Assembly: GCA_021604565.1 (NCBI GenBank) | Contig: BQJF01000009.1 | Span: 1-64,000, forward strand | Source: Minwuia thermotolerans | GTDB taxonomy: Bacteria; Pseudomonadota; Alphaproteobacteria; Minwuiales; Minwuiaceae | Length of the DNA stretch: 64,000 nucleotides | Reading direction: 5' to 3' | Shown here: in pieces, positions 36,214 through 46,115 of the stretch | How the letters are laid out: each line of letters opens with the position of its first letter | Numbering within the stretch: position 1 is the stretch's first letter | Translations under genes and position numbers: made by a program | Notes under the pieces: model-generated | What the model was told of the DNA's origin: nothing | The model's input: the letters and a program-made list of their open reading frames with translations, nothing else | Database searches by the model: none

Positions 36214-37605
36214 ATGTTCGACCTGATCGGGGAAAGCGCAGGCGCGCTGCCCATTTATCTGGTATCCGCCGGAAATCTGACTGTCTGGCTGGAGGCGCAA
36301 CCGCTGAACTGGCGCAACTGGCTTGCGGGTCGGCTGGAGAACATGAAGGCCGGTGCGGCCCTGATGCTGCCCGGAGATGACGGCACGCCGAGCGCGGTGC
36401 TCGCCGTCGTTGGTGACAAGCCGGACATGTGGAGCGTCGCGGGGCTGCAGGGCCGACTGCCTGCAGACCGGTTCATGCTCGACCTGTCCGCGCTTGAGAG
36501 CGCGGACCCCGGGGCTCTGGCGCATGACCTGGTGCTCGGCTGGGCGCTCGGCACCTACCGTTTCGACCGCTATCTGAAACCGTCGGAGAAGCCACGGGCA
36601 CAGCTTGTCTGGCCGCTGGAGGTGGACCAGGCACGCGTCACCGCGATGGCGGAGGCGATCTTCCTGACACGCACCCTGATCAACACACCGGCGCAGGACA
36701 TGGGACCCACGGCGCTGGAGCAGTCCGCGCGGGTTCTGGCTGAGCGGTTCGGCGGCTCGGCGGAATGTACTGTCGGCGATGAGCTTCTGGCCCGGAACTT
36801 TCCGATGATACATGCGGTCGGGCGCGCGGCTGTCGATCCGCCACGCCTGATCGACCTGACCTTCGGTGACCCGGCACTGCCGAAGGTCACGCTGGTGGGG
36901 AAGGGGGTCTGCTTCGATACAGGCGGGCTCGACCTGAAACCGGCCTCCGGCATGGAACTGATGCGCAAGGACATGGGGGGCGCTGCCACCGTTCTCGGGC
37001 TGGCGCACATGATCCTGGCACAGGCGTTGCCGGTGCGTCTTCGGGTGCTGATTCCGGCGGTGGAGAACGCTATTGCCGGCAATGCCTACCGTCCGGGCGA
37101 TATCCTGCAGACGCGGCAGGGTATCACGGTGGAAATCGGCAATACCGACGCAGAGGGGCGGCTGGTGCTGGGCGATGCACTTACTCTGGCGGGGGAGGAC
37201 AAGCCCGACCTGCTGGTCGACTTCGCGACGCTGACCGGCGCGGCGCGCGTGGCTGTCGGAACCGAGATCGCGGCCTTCTTCGCCCGCGATGACGCCCTTG
37301 CGACCGAGCTGGAGGCGGCCGCGCGCGCCGCAGATGATGCTGTCTGGCGCCTGCCACTGCACGAGGGCTATCGCCATCTGCTGGACACGCCCTTTGCCGA
37401 CATCAACAACGCCGGTTCGGGTCGGTTCGCCGGGGCGAGCACGGCGGCGCTGTTCCTGAAGGAGTTCGTCGCCGACCCGGATCGCTGGCTGCATCTGGAC
37501 ATCATGGCCTGGAACAGCCGCAACCGTCCCGGTCGTCCACGGGGGGGCGAGGCCATGGGTCTGCGTGCATTGTTCGCGATGATCGAAGGCCGGTTCGCAG
37601 GCTGA
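36214..37605 (+). CDS. Leucyl aminopeptidase (M17 family)
   Basis: Two-metal cytosolic aminopeptidase of 463 residues. Metal and substrate residues are visible: LVGKGVCFDTGGLDLKP (Lys and Asp), MRKDMGGAATVLG, and the M17 signature NTDAEGRL (about residues 309-316). C-terminal NAGSGRFAGASTAALFLKEFV is also typical. It releases N-terminal residues from short peptides and may act in Cys-Gly or dipeptide turnover. Gap of 62 bases after the TAXI gene; co-transcription is possible but not shown. Followed by a 287-base gap with an AT-rich palindrome. Confidence 0.95.
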   Translation: MFDLIGESAGALPIYLVSAGNLTVWLEAQPLNWRNWLAGRLENMKAGAALMLPGDDGTPSAVLAVVGDKPDMWSVAGLQGRLPADRFMLDLSALESADPGALAHDLVLGWALGTYRFDRYLKPSEKPRAQLVWPLEVDQARVTAMAEAIFLTRTLINTPAQDMGPTALEQSARVLAERFGGSAECTVGDELLARNFPMIHAVGRAAVDPPRLIDLTFGDPALPKVTLVGKGVCFDTGGLDLKPASGMELMRKDMGGAATVLGLAHMILAQALPVRLRVLIPAVENAIAGNAYRPGDILQTRQGITVEIGNTDAEGRLVLGDALTLAGEDKPDLLVDFATLTGAARVAVGTEIAAFFARDDALATELEAAARAADDAVWRLPLHEGYRHLLDTPFADINNAGSGRFAGASTAALFLKEFVADPDRWLHLDIMAWNSRNRPGRPRGGEAMGLRALFAMIEGRFAG

Positions 37606-37778
37606 TTCCGACCAGTCTTCGCTTGCACGTCGCGGGTTTCGGCTCCAGTCTTGCCGCAGGCATCGCGGAAAATTGCTGGTGACCGGCACGCAAGAGCAAT
37701 TTTCGGCTTGCGATACGGTCGCTGGAAATAGTGCGGCCTGATCTCAACTAAATTCTTGGAAAATCGAGCTAAATATTT

Positions 37779-37799
37779 CATTTTTCTTAAAGAAAAATG
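37779..37799. promoter_or_regulatory. AT-rich perfect inverted repeat upstream of usp
   Basis: Two 10-base arms, CATTTTTCTT and AAGAAAAATG, separated by one A, form a perfect inverted repeat 93 bases before the usp ATG. It sits in a marked AT-rich patch (37735-37800) in an otherwise GC-rich window. With no real loop it looks more like a protein-binding operator than a terminator; no regulator gene lies nearby. Confidence 0.5.
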
Positions 37800-37892
37800 T
37801 GACCCTGCTGCCTGTCTGTGTCACGGTTTCTACTGTCTGTTCGGCAATTTTCTGCGTCGGATTGAATCACGAAACCTTGCAGGGGGTATTCA

Positions 37893-38330
37893 ATGACAGC
37901 CAAGATTCTCATCGGGCTCGATGGCAGCGAGGCGGGCGACCGCGCGGTCGCGTTCGCCAAGCAGCTCGCGGCCCTGATCGGAGACTGCGAACTGATCGCA
38001 CTCTTCGTCATCGAATGGTCGCCATACTCGTTCCAGACGGCAGAAGAGAACGCGGAGCGCCACAAGCGGCGTGAAGCGGAGATTGCCGCGGCGGAGGAAC
38101 GCGTGATCAATCCGGCCATCGATGCGCTGAAGGCAGAGGGGTTTGCCGTGCGGGGACTGGTCAAGCATGGTCATGTGGCTGATCTGCTGAATTCGACGGC
38201 GGTGTCGGAGGGAGCAAGTCAGATCGTGGTTGCCCGTTCCGGTGAGCGCGGGTTGGCGAGCAGGGTGTTCGGTACGTCCACTGCCCATCTCGCCATGACC
38301 TCCGAAGTTCCTGTCACGATTGTCGGATGA
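37893..38330 (+). CDS. Universal stress protein UspA family
   Basis: A 145-residue single-domain [24 protein letters not shown] at the start and [36 protein letters not shown] at the end, the ATP-loop region. It lies 10 bases before a sodium:alanine symporter gene in the same direction, so the two form an operon. In several bacteria a UspA protein is paired with a transporter and thought to regulate it by adenine-nucleotide binding; that is inference here. Confidence 0.93.
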   Translation: MTAKILIGLDGSEAGDRAVAFAKQLAALIGDCELIALFVIEWSPYSFQTAEENAERHKRREAEIAAAEERVINPAIDALKAEGFAVRGLVKHGHVADLLNSTAVSEGASQIVVARSGERGLASRVFGTSTAHLAMTSEVPVTIVG

Positions 38331-38340
38331 GGGAGCAATC

Positions 38341-39882
38341 ATGAAAAAGAGCATTTTCAAGGGTCTCACGCTACTGCCGTTCACGGCCGCACCCGCGCTT
38401 GCGCAGGAAGGCGGGTCAATCGACCAGGCGGTGAACGCGGCATTTGCCACCGCCACCGGTCCGTTCGTCAGCTTCATCTTCGCCCCGATACCCGGCACCA
38501 GTTTCCCCTGGATCGTCATGTGGCTGGTGATCGCGGCAAGTGTCTTCACGCTGTACTTCGGTTTCATCCAGATCAGGGGCTTTCGCCATTCGATCCAGTT
38601 GGTCAAGGGGGATTACTCCGACCCCGAGGATGCGGGCGAAGTAAGTCACTTCCAGGCCCTGGCCACGGCGCTGTCCGGGACCGTCGGTCTCGGCAATATT
38701 GCCGGTGTCGCTGTTGCCGTCGGCATCGGTGGTCCCGGTGCCACGTTCTGGATGATCCTTGCCGGACTGCTCGGCATGGCATCGAAGTTCACCGAATGCA
38801 CGCTGGGTGTGAAGTACCGCAACGAATATCCCGACGGCACCGTCTCCGGTGGTCCGATGTACTATCTCTCCAAGGGATTCAGGGAGCGGGGACTGCCGGG
38901 CGGCAAGGTGCTGGCCTTCCTGTTCTCGGTCTTCTGCATCCTCGGCGCATTGGGGGGCGGGAACATGTTCCAGGCCAATCAGGCGCATGCCCAGATTTCC
39001 GGGATTGTCGGTGACTTCCCGGGCTGGATCACGGGGATCGTCTTCGCGGTCATCGTCTTTGCCGTCATCGTCGGGGGCATCAAGTCGATCGCCAACGTGA
39101 CGGAGAAGGTCGTGCCCTTCATGGGTATCCTCTACGTCCTCACCGCACTGGTCATCCTGATCATGAACTTCGACAAGATCGGCTGGGCCTTCGGCCAGAT
39201 CTTCGAAGGGGCGTTCACCGGACTGGGTGTTGCGGGCGGTATCGTCGGTGCCCTGATCCAGGGCTTCAAGCGGGCCGCGTTCTCGAACGAGGCCGGTGTC
39301 GGTTCCGCGGCCATCGCCCATTCGGCTGTGAGAACCAAGGAGCCGATCACGGAGGGACTGGTGTCCTTGCTGGAGCCGCTGATCGACACCGTTATCATCT
39401 GCACGATGACCGCGCTGGTGATCACGATCTCCGGTCTGCTGATCATGGATCCGGCGACAGGCAACTTCGTGCTGGATGGTTCCACCATCAAGACGGTTGG
39501 CGATGTGTCAGGTGTTTCACTGACCTCCGCGGCATTCGCCGAAGGGTTCAGCTGGTTCCCCTACATCCTCGCGATCGCGGTGATCCTGTTTGCCTTCTCG
39601 ACCATGATCTCCTGGTCCTACTACGGCCTGAAGGCATGGACGTACCTGTTCGGTGAAGGGAAGACGACGGAGGTTATCTTCAAGGTGATCTTCTGCGTCT
39701 TCATCGTCATCGGCGCGGCGGCCAGCCTGGGTCCGGTCATCGACTTCTCCGATGCCGCGATCTTCGCGATGGCCGTGGTGAACATCACCGGGCTCTACTT
39801 CCTGATGCCGATCGTGCGGAAGGAACTTGGGTCGTACATGGAGCGTCTGAAGTCCGGCGAAATCCGTCGCTTCAAGCACTAG
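38341..39882 (+). CDS. Sodium:alanine/glycine symporter (AGCS family)
   Basis: A 513-residue Na+-coupled amino-acid carrier with 10-11 predicted helices. Family motifs are [20 protein letters not shown] and [23 protein letters not shown] in the N-terminal half, and [15 protein letters not shown] and [18 protein letters not shown] in the C-terminal half. The first 22 residues ([21 protein letters not shown]) look like a signal peptide. ATG follows GAGGGAG. Likely substrates are alanine or glycine. The pair of hairpins after the stop closes the unit. Confidence 0.94.
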   Translation: MKKSIFKGLTLLPFTAAPALAQEGGSIDQAVNAAFATATGPFVSFIFAPIPGTSFPWIVMWLVIAASVFTLYFGFIQIRGFRHSIQLVKGDYSDPEDAGEVSHFQALATALSGTVGLGNIAGVAVAVGIGGPGATFWMILAGLLGMASKFTECTLGVKYRNEYPDGTVSGGPMYYLSKGFRERGLPGGKVLAFLFSVFCILGALGGGNMFQANQAHAQISGIVGDFPGWITGIVFAVIVFAVIVGGIKSIANVTEKVVPFMGILYVLTALVILIMNFDKIGWAFGQIFEGAFTGLGVAGGIVGALIQGFKRAAFSNEAGVGSAAIAHSAVRTKEPITEGLVSLLEPLIDTVIICTMTALVITISGLLIMDPATGNFVLDGSTIKTVGDVSGVSLTSAAFAEGFSWFPYILAIAVILFAFSTMISWSYYGLKAWTYLFGEGKTTEVIFKVIFCVFIVIGAAASLGPVIDFSDAAIFAMAVVNITGLYFLMPIVRKELGSYMERLKSGEIRRFKH

Positions 39883-39892
39883 GATGATAGAG

Positions 39893-39916
39893 GTCGTCCT
39901 TCGGGACGGCGTCTTT
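39893..39916 (+). terminator. Terminator after the AGCS gene
   Basis: A 7-bp stem (GTCGTCC and GGACGGC, one G-T pair) with a TTCG tetraloop, followed by GTCTTTC, lies 10 bases after the AGCS stop. The T tract is short, so the termination strength is moderate. Confidence 0.6.
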
Positions 39917-39926
39917 CACAAGCGTG

Positions 39927-39956
39927 ATGCCGGGCCGGGTGAAACCGGTCCGGCAT
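39927..39956. terminator. Second hairpin between convergent AGCS and AEC genes
   Basis: A long interrupted stem (ATGCCGG-G-CCGG pairing with CCGG-T-CCGGCAT around a GTGAAA loop) sits between the two convergent genes and can terminate either direction. T runs on each side are short. Confidence 0.6.
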
Positions 39957-39964
39957 TTCGCGTT

Positions 39965-40849
39965 TCAGAACTGTCCGAGCGCCAGCAGCAGCAGGAACGG
40001 CAGAGTCAGGAATGAAACTGCCGTGGAGACCAGAACCGAACCGGCAACCGCTTCCGGGCGCTGATCGTACAGGCTGGCGAACAGGTAGTTGAAGACCGCG
40101 ACCGGCATCGCGCTCTGGATGATCAGAACACCCGTGGCAGTGTCACTGAGACCCAGCAGACGGGCAACGGCCAGCCCGACACCCAGCCCGACAACCAGCC
40201 GGATCGCCGCGACGATACCGGCCTGACCCAGGCTGGCGAGGCGCAGGCCCGACAGGGAGACACCCAGCGCCAGAAGCATCATCGGGATGGCAATGCCGCC
40301 CAGCAGCTTCAGCGTATTGTCGATCCAGCCCGGCAATTCGGTGCCCGTGGCGACCATCGCCAGTCCCAGGACGGTCGCGTAGATGACCGGCGTGCGGGCA
40401 AGCTGGCGCAGGCCGAACTGGCCCGATACGACAGCGATGCCGAAACTGAAATGATACCCGGCGATCACCGCGAAGACGGCAATGGCGAGTGACAGTCCCT
40501 CCTGCCCGAACGCGAACAGGCACAGCGGCAGGCCCATGTTGCCCGCGTTTGCCATCATGACCGGCGTCAGGAAGGCCCGCAGCGGCAGGCGTGCCAGCTT
40601 CAGGGCCAGACCACCAAGGACCGCGAAGCCGACGAGCGTCAGCGCGGTGGCGAACAGCATTTCCGTGAATGCCTCCGCCGATACCTCGAGCTTCGACAAT
40701 GTCGCAAGGATCAGGGCCGGGGTGCCGAGATTGGTTGCGATGGCCGTGACAGTTGCCGTATCGAAAGGCAGATGCAGTCGGCGCCAGCCAAAACCGAAGC
40801 CGGCAATGATGAAAACCGGCGCGATGATGGCGAATAGCTGGGCAGTCAT
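39965..40849 (-). CDS. AEC family (auxin efflux carrier-type) permease
   Basis: A 294-residue inner-membrane permease with about ten helices in two halves. The ATG at 40849 (MTAQLFAIIAPVFIIAGFGFG) follows AGGAGCCAACC. Family features: LGTPALILATLSK, MMANAGNMGLPLCLFAFG (the NxGN..P motif of helix 4) and the second-half IIQSAMPVAVFNYLFASLYD. Bacterial members mostly carry malonate, malate or similar carboxylates; the auxin name comes from plant homologues. The open frame continues far upstream of 40849, but that part is antisense to the monooxygenase gene and is not coding. Confidence 0.92.
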   Translation of the reverse strand: MTAQLFAIIAPVFIIAGFGFGWRRLHLPFDTATVTAIATNLGTPALILATLSKLEVSAEAFTEMLFATALTLVGFAVLGGLALKLARLPLRAFLTPVMMANAGNMGLPLCLFAFGQEGLSLAIAVFAVIAGYHFSFGIAVVSGQFGLRQLARTPVIYATVLGLAMVATGTELPGWIDNTLKLLGGIAIPMMLLALGVSLSGLRLASLGQAGIVAAIRLVVGLGVGLAVARLLGLSDTATGVLIIQSAMPVAVFNYLFASLYDQRPEAVAGSVLVSTAVSFLTLPFLLLLALGQF

Positions 40850-40913
40850 GGTTGGCTCCTGCAGGTGCGGGGCGCGACAATGCCCCAGCCAGGGTGACTG
40901 ACGCCATCTGAAT

Positions 40914-40957
40914 GTTGTGCAGGCAAGGCATTCATTTTGTGAATTGCAGCGCACAAC
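40914..40957. promoter_or_regulatory. Nested inverted repeats in the AEC/monooxygenase divergent region
   Basis: An outer pair GTTGTGC...GCACAAC (30 bases apart) encloses an inner palindrome ATTCA-TTTTG-TGAAT. The site lies midway between two divergent start codons, where a shared operator would be expected. No transcription factor gene is in the neighbourhood. Confidence 0.45.
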
Positions 40958-41035
40958 AAACGAATTGGACAATACCGCCCGGTAGGGCAATTTTACGCGC
41001 GGTTCACGCCGCGCTATCTGGGGAGGAGAGCAGCG

Positions 41036-42529
41036 ATGGACGATACGGTCGGACGTTCGACGGAACAGACCGTAGATACTGGTTCCCGCAGTCTCAGGGT
41101 TGCGATCATTGGTGCTGGCATGTCCGGCATCCTGGCCGCGATACGGCTGCGGGAAACCGGTGTCCGGGACATAACCATTTTCGAGAAGGCGGATCGGCTG
41201 GGTGGCACCTGGCGCGACAATACCTATCCGGGCCTGACCTGCGATGTGCCGTCTCACCTTTATCGATACACCTTCGAGCCGAACGCCGACTGGAGTCGCC
41301 GGTTTTCGCCCGGCCCGGAGATTCGGCGCTATTTCGAAGGTGTGGCCGAACGGCACGCGGTCGACGGACTGATTCGAACCAATTCGGAGATCGTGCGCAG
41401 CACGTTCGGCGACAGTCGCTGGGAACTCGAGACCATCGGCGGCGATGTCGAGACCTTCGACGCCGTGATCTGCTGCACCGGTGTCCTGCACCATCCGAAG
41501 TATCCCGACATCGAAGGTCTGGACAGCTTCGCAGGCGACAGCTTTCACACGGCGCGCTGGAACCATGATGTGAGCCTGAAGGGCAAGCGTGTCGGCATCA
41601 TCGGCACCGGTTCGACCGCCATGCAGGTGACGTCGGCAATCGTTGGCGAAGTCGGGCACCTCAGCCTGTTCCAGCGTACCGCGCAGTGGGTCGTACCATT
41701 GCCGAACCCGGAGATTCCGGAGCCGCTGAAGCAGCGCTATCGCGAAAACCCGGAGGAGATGGATGGCCTGTACGACCATCTGTCGGAGCGGTTCGTGGAC
41801 ACCTTTGCCCGTGCGGTCATCGGCGACCGCGAGGAGATGGCGAAGGTCGAGGCGAACTGCGTCAACAACCTGATGGAAAATGTCAGTGATCCGGAGCTGC
41901 GGGCCAAGCTGACACCCGACTACAAGGTTGCCTGCAAGCGCCTGATCATGACCGACCAGTTCTATCCCGCGATCCAGCAGCCGAACGCGGAACTGGTTAC
42001 CGATGGCATCGAACGGGTGGAGGCCGGTGGCGTACGCACCGTGGATGGCCGTCTGCACGAACTGGATGTGCTGGTGCTGGCCACCGGCTATCACGCCCAC
42101 GACTTCATGCGTCCGATGAATGTGACGGGCCGCGACGGCCTGACGATCGACGAGGCCTGGGCGGAAGCCAACGAGGCCTATCGGTCCGTTGCGGTGCCGG
42201 GCTTCCCGAACTTCTTCATGGTGGCCGGACCGAACAGCCCCATCGGCAACTTCTCCCTCATCCAGGTGGCAGAGGTGCAACTGGACTACATCATGCAGCT
42301 GATGCGGCAGCTACAGGCGCGTGAGGGGGCGGAGGTTGAGCCGAAGGCCGAAGCGACCCAGCGTTTCAATGACGAGATCAAGGCGGCAATGACGGGCACT
42401 GTCTGGGTCACCGGCTGCAGCAGCTGGTACCTGGACAAGAACGGCAATCCGGCGCTCTATCCATGGGACTTCCAGCACTTCCGCCAGGACATGGCTGCGC
42501 CGAACCTGGATGACTTCCTGATTGCCTGA
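41036..42529 (+). CDS. Flavin-containing monooxygenase (Baeyer-Villiger type), copy 1
   Basis: Class B flavoprotein monooxygenase of 497 residues. FAD-binding IIGAGMSGILAAIR (GxGxxG at 26-31) followed by FEKADRLGGTWRDNTYPGLTCDVPSHLY, NADPH-binding IIGTGSTAMQ near residue 188, and the type-I BVMO fingerprint FAGDSFHTARWN at about 165-176, where the usual last P is N. BVMOs turn ketones or cyclic ketones into esters or lactones with O2 and NADPH. It has GGGGAGG before the ATG and is followed after 65 bases by a second, longer homologue. Confidence 0.92.
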   Translation: MDDTVGRSTEQTVDTGSRSLRVAIIGAGMSGILAAIRLRETGVRDITIFEKADRLGGTWRDNTYPGLTCDVPSHLYRYTFEPNADWSRRFSPGPEIRRYFEGVAERHAVDGLIRTNSEIVRSTFGDSRWELETIGGDVETFDAVICCTGVLHHPKYPDIEGLDSFAGDSFHTARWNHDVSLKGKRVGIIGTGSTAMQVTSAIVGEVGHLSLFQRTAQWVVPLPNPEIPEPLKQRYRENPEEMDGLYDHLSERFVDTFARAVIGDREEMAKVEANCVNNLMENVSDPELRAKLTPDYKVACKRLIMTDQFYPAIQQPNAELVTDGIERVEAGGVRTVDGRLHELDVLVLATGYHAHDFMRPMNVTGRDGLTIDEAWAEANEAYRSVAVPGFPNFFMVAGPNSPIGNFSLIQVAEVQLDYIMQLMRQLQAREGAEVEPKAEATQRFNDEIKAAMTGTVWVTGCSSWYLDKNGNPALYPWDFQHFRQDMAAPNLDDFLIA

Positions 42530-42594
42530 CCTGCGTCCTGCGGCCTGTACAGAGGATATGCCGTTCGGCACTCTGATGTGGGGAGGACATGATC

Positions 42595-44517
42595 ATGACG
42601 AACACAGGAACCGTGAGTGCCGAGGACAGGCGTCTGCTGACAGATGCCGTCGCCGTCGCCAACATTCCCACCTTGCTGATGGTGCTGGTCCAGATGACCG
42701 GCGACCTCGCATGGCTGGAACCAAGGTATCACCCGAGTCGCGGGCAGGGGCTGGATGACAACGACAGCGGTGGCCTGCCGGAAGATGTGCAGCAGGAAAT
42801 CCGTGATGCGGCCCTGACCGCCATCCTCGAATGCCGCGCCGGAAAGCCGGTGGCGATTCCCGATCCGGACCCGGACCTGCTGGTGCGGATGCTCGGCATC
42901 TCCATGGGGGAGCCGGTGCCGCAGGAATATGGCGACATGACCCGGGCGCAGCTCGGCCAGCGACCGGTCGAGCGCAAGCCGATGAAGGTGCCGGAAGGAT
43001 TCAGGGCGATTGTCATCGGGGCCGGTGCGTCCGGCATGTGCATGGCGGTGCATCTGAAGGCTGCGGGCATTCCGTTCGAGATCCTGGAACGCAACAGCAG
43101 CGTCGGCGGTGTCTGGCTGGAGAACCGCTATCCCGGTGCGGGCGTGGATACGCCGAACCACCTCTATTCATTCTCCTTCGTCATGTGGGACTGGCCGATG
43201 TATTTCGCGCTGCGTGACGAACTGAAGAGCTACATGCAGCATGTCGCCGAGCACTTCGAGCTGACACCCCACATCCGGTTCCAGACCGAGGTCGTGTCGA
43301 CGGAGTGGCAGGAAGACAGCCAGCTCTGGCGCGTGACCACACGTGACACCGACGGTCAGGAGCATGTGGAACATGCCAACGTCGTGGTCAGCGCTTCGGG
43401 TATCTTCAACCCGGCGGTCTTTCCCGACATTCCGGGCATCGACAGCTTTGCCGGAGAGAGCTTCCACACCTCCCGCTGGCCGGAAGACCTTGATCTGACA
43501 GACAAGCGCGTCGCGATCATCGGCAACGGTGCCAGCGCCATGCAGATCTGCCCCGAGATCCAGGACAAGGTCGGCGAACTGAAGATCTATCAGCGCTCCC
43601 TGCACTGGGCCGCGCCGTTCCCGCACTTCCGCAAACCGGTGCCGGAGCCGATGCGGTTCCTGATCCGTGAAGTTCCGCTCTATCAGGCCTGGTACCGGGT
43701 ACGGCTCGGCTGGACCTTCAACGACCGGGTTCATCCGGCCTTGCAGAAGGATCCGGACTGGCCGGATGCAGAGCGGTCACTGAACGCGATCAACGATGGG
43801 CATCGCAAGTTCTTCACCCGCCATATCCGCGAGGAACTGGGCGACCGCCAGGACCTGTTCGAGAAGGTCGTGCCGCCCTATCCGCCATTCGGCAAGCGCA
43901 TGCTGATGGACAACGGCTGGTACCGGATGCTGCGCAACCCCAAGGTCGAACTGGTGACCGACCGCATTGCCGAAATCACCCCTGATGCGCTGGTGACGGA
44001 TGACGGCGAACGCCGCGAGGCGGATGTGCTGATCATCGCCACGGGCTTCGATGTGCTGCGGTTCATCAATACCTACGAGGCGCGCGGTCGCGGCGGTCGC
44101 AGCCTGCGCGATGTCTGGGACGATGATGATGCGCGGGCGTTTCTGGGGGCGGCGGTGCCGGACTTCCCCAACTACTTCATCCTCTACGGCCCCAACACGC
44201 AACCGGGCCACGGCGGCAGCCTGCTGTTCGTGATCGAGATGCAGATCAACTACATCATGGACCTGATGGCAAAGATGATGGACCAGGATGTCGGTGCTGT
44301 GTCGGTGCGCAAGGATGTGCATGACGCCTACAACGCGAAGGTCGATACGGCGAACGAGAACATGGTCTGGACCCATCCCGGCATGCAGACCTATTACCGC
44401 AACCGGCTGGGGCGGGTGACGGTCAACTTCCCGTTCCGCAACGTGGATCTGTTCGACATGACACGGGAAGCCGATCTGGACGCCTTCGAGACCCAGCCGC
44501 GGAAAAGGGCAACTTGA
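42595..44517 (+). CDS. Flavin-containing Baeyer-Villiger monooxygenase, copy 2 (HAPMO-like)
   Basis: A 640-residue BVMO with an N-terminal extension of about 130 residues before the FAD domain, like 4-hydroxyacetophenone monooxygenase. FAD motif VIGAGASGMCMAVHLK (about 137-152), then RNSSVGGVWLENRYPGAGVDTPNHLY; canonical fingerprint FAGESFHTSRWP at 285-296; NADPH motif IIGNGASAMQ. The start is the second of two nearby ATGs (42595), 8 bases from GGAGG; the ATG at 42589 is too close to it. Substrates are unknown; aryl or cyclic ketones are usual. It ends 11 bases from a convergent GH3 gene. Confidence 0.94.
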   Translation: MTNTGTVSAEDRRLLTDAVAVANIPTLLMVLVQMTGDLAWLEPRYHPSRGQGLDDNDSGGLPEDVQQEIRDAALTAILECRAGKPVAIPDPDPDLLVRMLGISMGEPVPQEYGDMTRAQLGQRPVERKPMKVPEGFRAIVIGAGASGMCMAVHLKAAGIPFEILERNSSVGGVWLENRYPGAGVDTPNHLYSFSFVMWDWPMYFALRDELKSYMQHVAEHFELTPHIRFQTEVVSTEWQEDSQLWRVTTRDTDGQEHVEHANVVVSASGIFNPAVFPDIPGIDSFAGESFHTSRWPEDLDLTDKRVAIIGNGASAMQICPEIQDKVGELKIYQRSLHWAAPFPHFRKPVPEPMRFLIREVPLYQAWYRVRLGWTFNDRVHPALQKDPDWPDAERSLNAINDGHRKFFTRHIREELGDRQDLFEKVVPPYPPFGKRMLMDNGWYRMLRNPKVELVTDRIAEITPDALVTDDGERREADVLIIATGFDVLRFINTYEARGRGGRSLRDVWDDDDARAFLGAAVPDFPNYFILYGPNTQPGHGGSLLFVIEMQINYIMDLMAKMMDQDVGAVSVRKDVHDAYNAKVDTANENMVWTHPGMQTYYRNRLGRVTVNFPFRNVDLFDMTREADLDAFETQPRKRAT

Positions 44518-44528
44518 TCCCGGTTGGT

Positions 44529-46115
44529 TCAGGCGGATTTCTGCAGACCGTCTAGGTTGTCGGCGTCCTGCGGCGGAAACTGGAAGCACGGGCCTTCGGC
44601 GCCGATTTCCCCCGTCATCATGGTGAACCGTGTGGGATCAGCGATCACGCGCGGCACCTTGTTCTGGCCGCCGGCCTTGCCCTTTGTTGCCATCCAGCGC
44701 GCGAAGGTGCCGGGATCAACGAAGCGGAGGACAGGCGGGCCCATGCCGACGCCGTTGCGGCGGTGGGTGCCATAGTCCCGGCTTGACTGGTCCAGGGTTC
44801 TGTCAATCGTGTCGCGGAACAGGGCAGCACGCAACGCGATCATCGGGTTCATGGCGGGCGTATCGGTCTCCACGATGAAGCGGTGATGCCCGGTCGCGTT
44901 CCGGTCGCGCGACAGGACCGGCCCGACGCAATATTCGTTCACGGTCAGTCCGGTTGCGCGGGCGGCGGCGTTGACCGCGCGATCAATCTCTTCACCGATC
45001 AGGTGCTCGCCAAACGCCGACAGCATGTAGGACGTGCGACCGGTGATCAGCAGCCGGGGTGGATCCCGGTCTGCGAAACGGACCGTATCGCCGATCTGAT
45101 AGGCGAACAGTCCGGAATTTGTCGTCAGCACGATTGCATAGTCCTCGCCGGGTTCCAGGTTTCCGACCCAATGGCGGATCGGCCTTTCCGCGCCGAGCTC
45201 CGAAAGCGGCACGAACTCGAAGAAGATTCCATTGTCGGCGATCAGCCGCATACCCTCACCGCCGCCACGGTCAGCGACCGCAATGAAGCCTTCGCTGGCC
45301 GGATAGACTTCCCGTGTCCGGGCGCCGACCTGATCCAGGAAGGGCTGAAACCGCTCCCGATACAGATCCCAGGCGACACCGCCATGCACCAGCAACTGAA
45401 GGTCAGGGAAAGGCGCCGCGCCACCGGTCAGCTCATGCAGCCGCTCGAAAAGGATCAGCAACCATGCAGGCGTGCCGGAGATCATGCTGATCCTTTGTTT
45501 CAGGGAAAGTCGCGCGAGCGTTTCCAGTTTCTCTTCCCAATCCTCCATCAGGGCCAGTTCCGGGGGCGGGAAGGAGAATGCACGCATCCAGCGCGCCTGG
45601 GTGCTGGCGGCAATGCCCGAGAGATCTCCGGCCCTGATGCCTGACCCGAGGTCGCCGAATGCCGTTGATCCCCCCAGCATGAAGGTCTTGCCCGCCAGAA
45701 GGCGACTTTCCGGAAAGTTCGCCAGATGATGTACGGCGATGTCGATGGCTGCCCGCTTGTTTGCCCGGATCATTTCATCGGACACAGGCAGGTACTTCGT
45801 GCGACCGGTCGTGGTGCCGGAACTCGTCGCCATGAAGCGAACGGCAGTGGGCCAGGTCTGACCACGTACATCCGGGAACACGGGTGACCAGTATTCGCCC
45901 CAGAAGTCCTCGTAGGTGCGAATCGGGACCCTGTCCTGGAAGTCCGCGACCGACCGGACGGTCGCCAGATCATGGTCCTGACCGAACCGTGTTCTCCGGG
46001 CCTGCCGGACCAGCCGAAGCAACTGCTGATGCTGGGTTTCGCAGACATCCTGATTTCCCAGGGCCTCCAGCCTCCGCCGGGCGAAGAGTGACAGCAATGG
46101 CGTGAAATCAAGCAT
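44529..46115 (-). CDS. GH3 auxin-responsive promoter family acyl-adenylating enzyme, copy 1
   Basis: A 528-residue member of the GH3 branch of the ANL (acyl-adenylating) superfamily. The three nucleotide motifs are present: SSGTTTGRTK (98-107), EVYPASEGF (the YxxSEG box) and FAYQIGDTVRF. Plant GH3 enzymes join jasmonate, IAA or benzoates to amino acids; bacterial GH3 functions are mostly unknown. The C terminus has about 25 extra residues beyond its paralogue. It lies 95 bases downstream of that paralogue in the same direction. Confidence 0.92.
   Translation of the reverse strand: MLDFTPLLSLFARRRLEALGNQDVCETQHQQLLRLVRQARRTRFGQDHDLATVRSVADFQDRVPIRTYEDFWGEYWSPVFPDVRGQTWPTAVRFMATSSGTTTGRTKYLPVSDEMIRANKRAAIDIAVHHLANFPESRLLAGKTFMLGGSTAFGDLGSGIRAGDLSGIAASTQARWMRAFSFPPPELALMEDWEEKLETLARLSLKQRISMISGTPAWLLILFERLHELTGGAAPFPDLQLLVHGGVAWDLYRERFQPFLDQVGARTREVYPASEGFIAVADRGGGEGMRLIADNGIFFEFVPLSELGAERPIRHWVGNLEPGEDYAIVLTTNSGLFAYQIGDTVRFADRDPPRLLITGRTSYMLSAFGEHLIGEEIDRAVNAAARATGLTVNEYCVGPVLSRDRNATGHHRFIVETDTPAMNPMIALRAALFRDTIDRTLDQSSRDYGTHRRNGVGMGPPVLRFVDPGTFARWMATKGKAGGQNKVPRVIADPTRFTMMTGEIGAEGPCFQFPPQDADNLDGLQKSA

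Noticed and set aside
40850..42280. Upstream continuation of the AEC permease frame (about 475 extra codons)
   Set aside because: It lies antisense to the first monooxygenase gene, and a good ribosome-binding site and conserved start exist at 40849.
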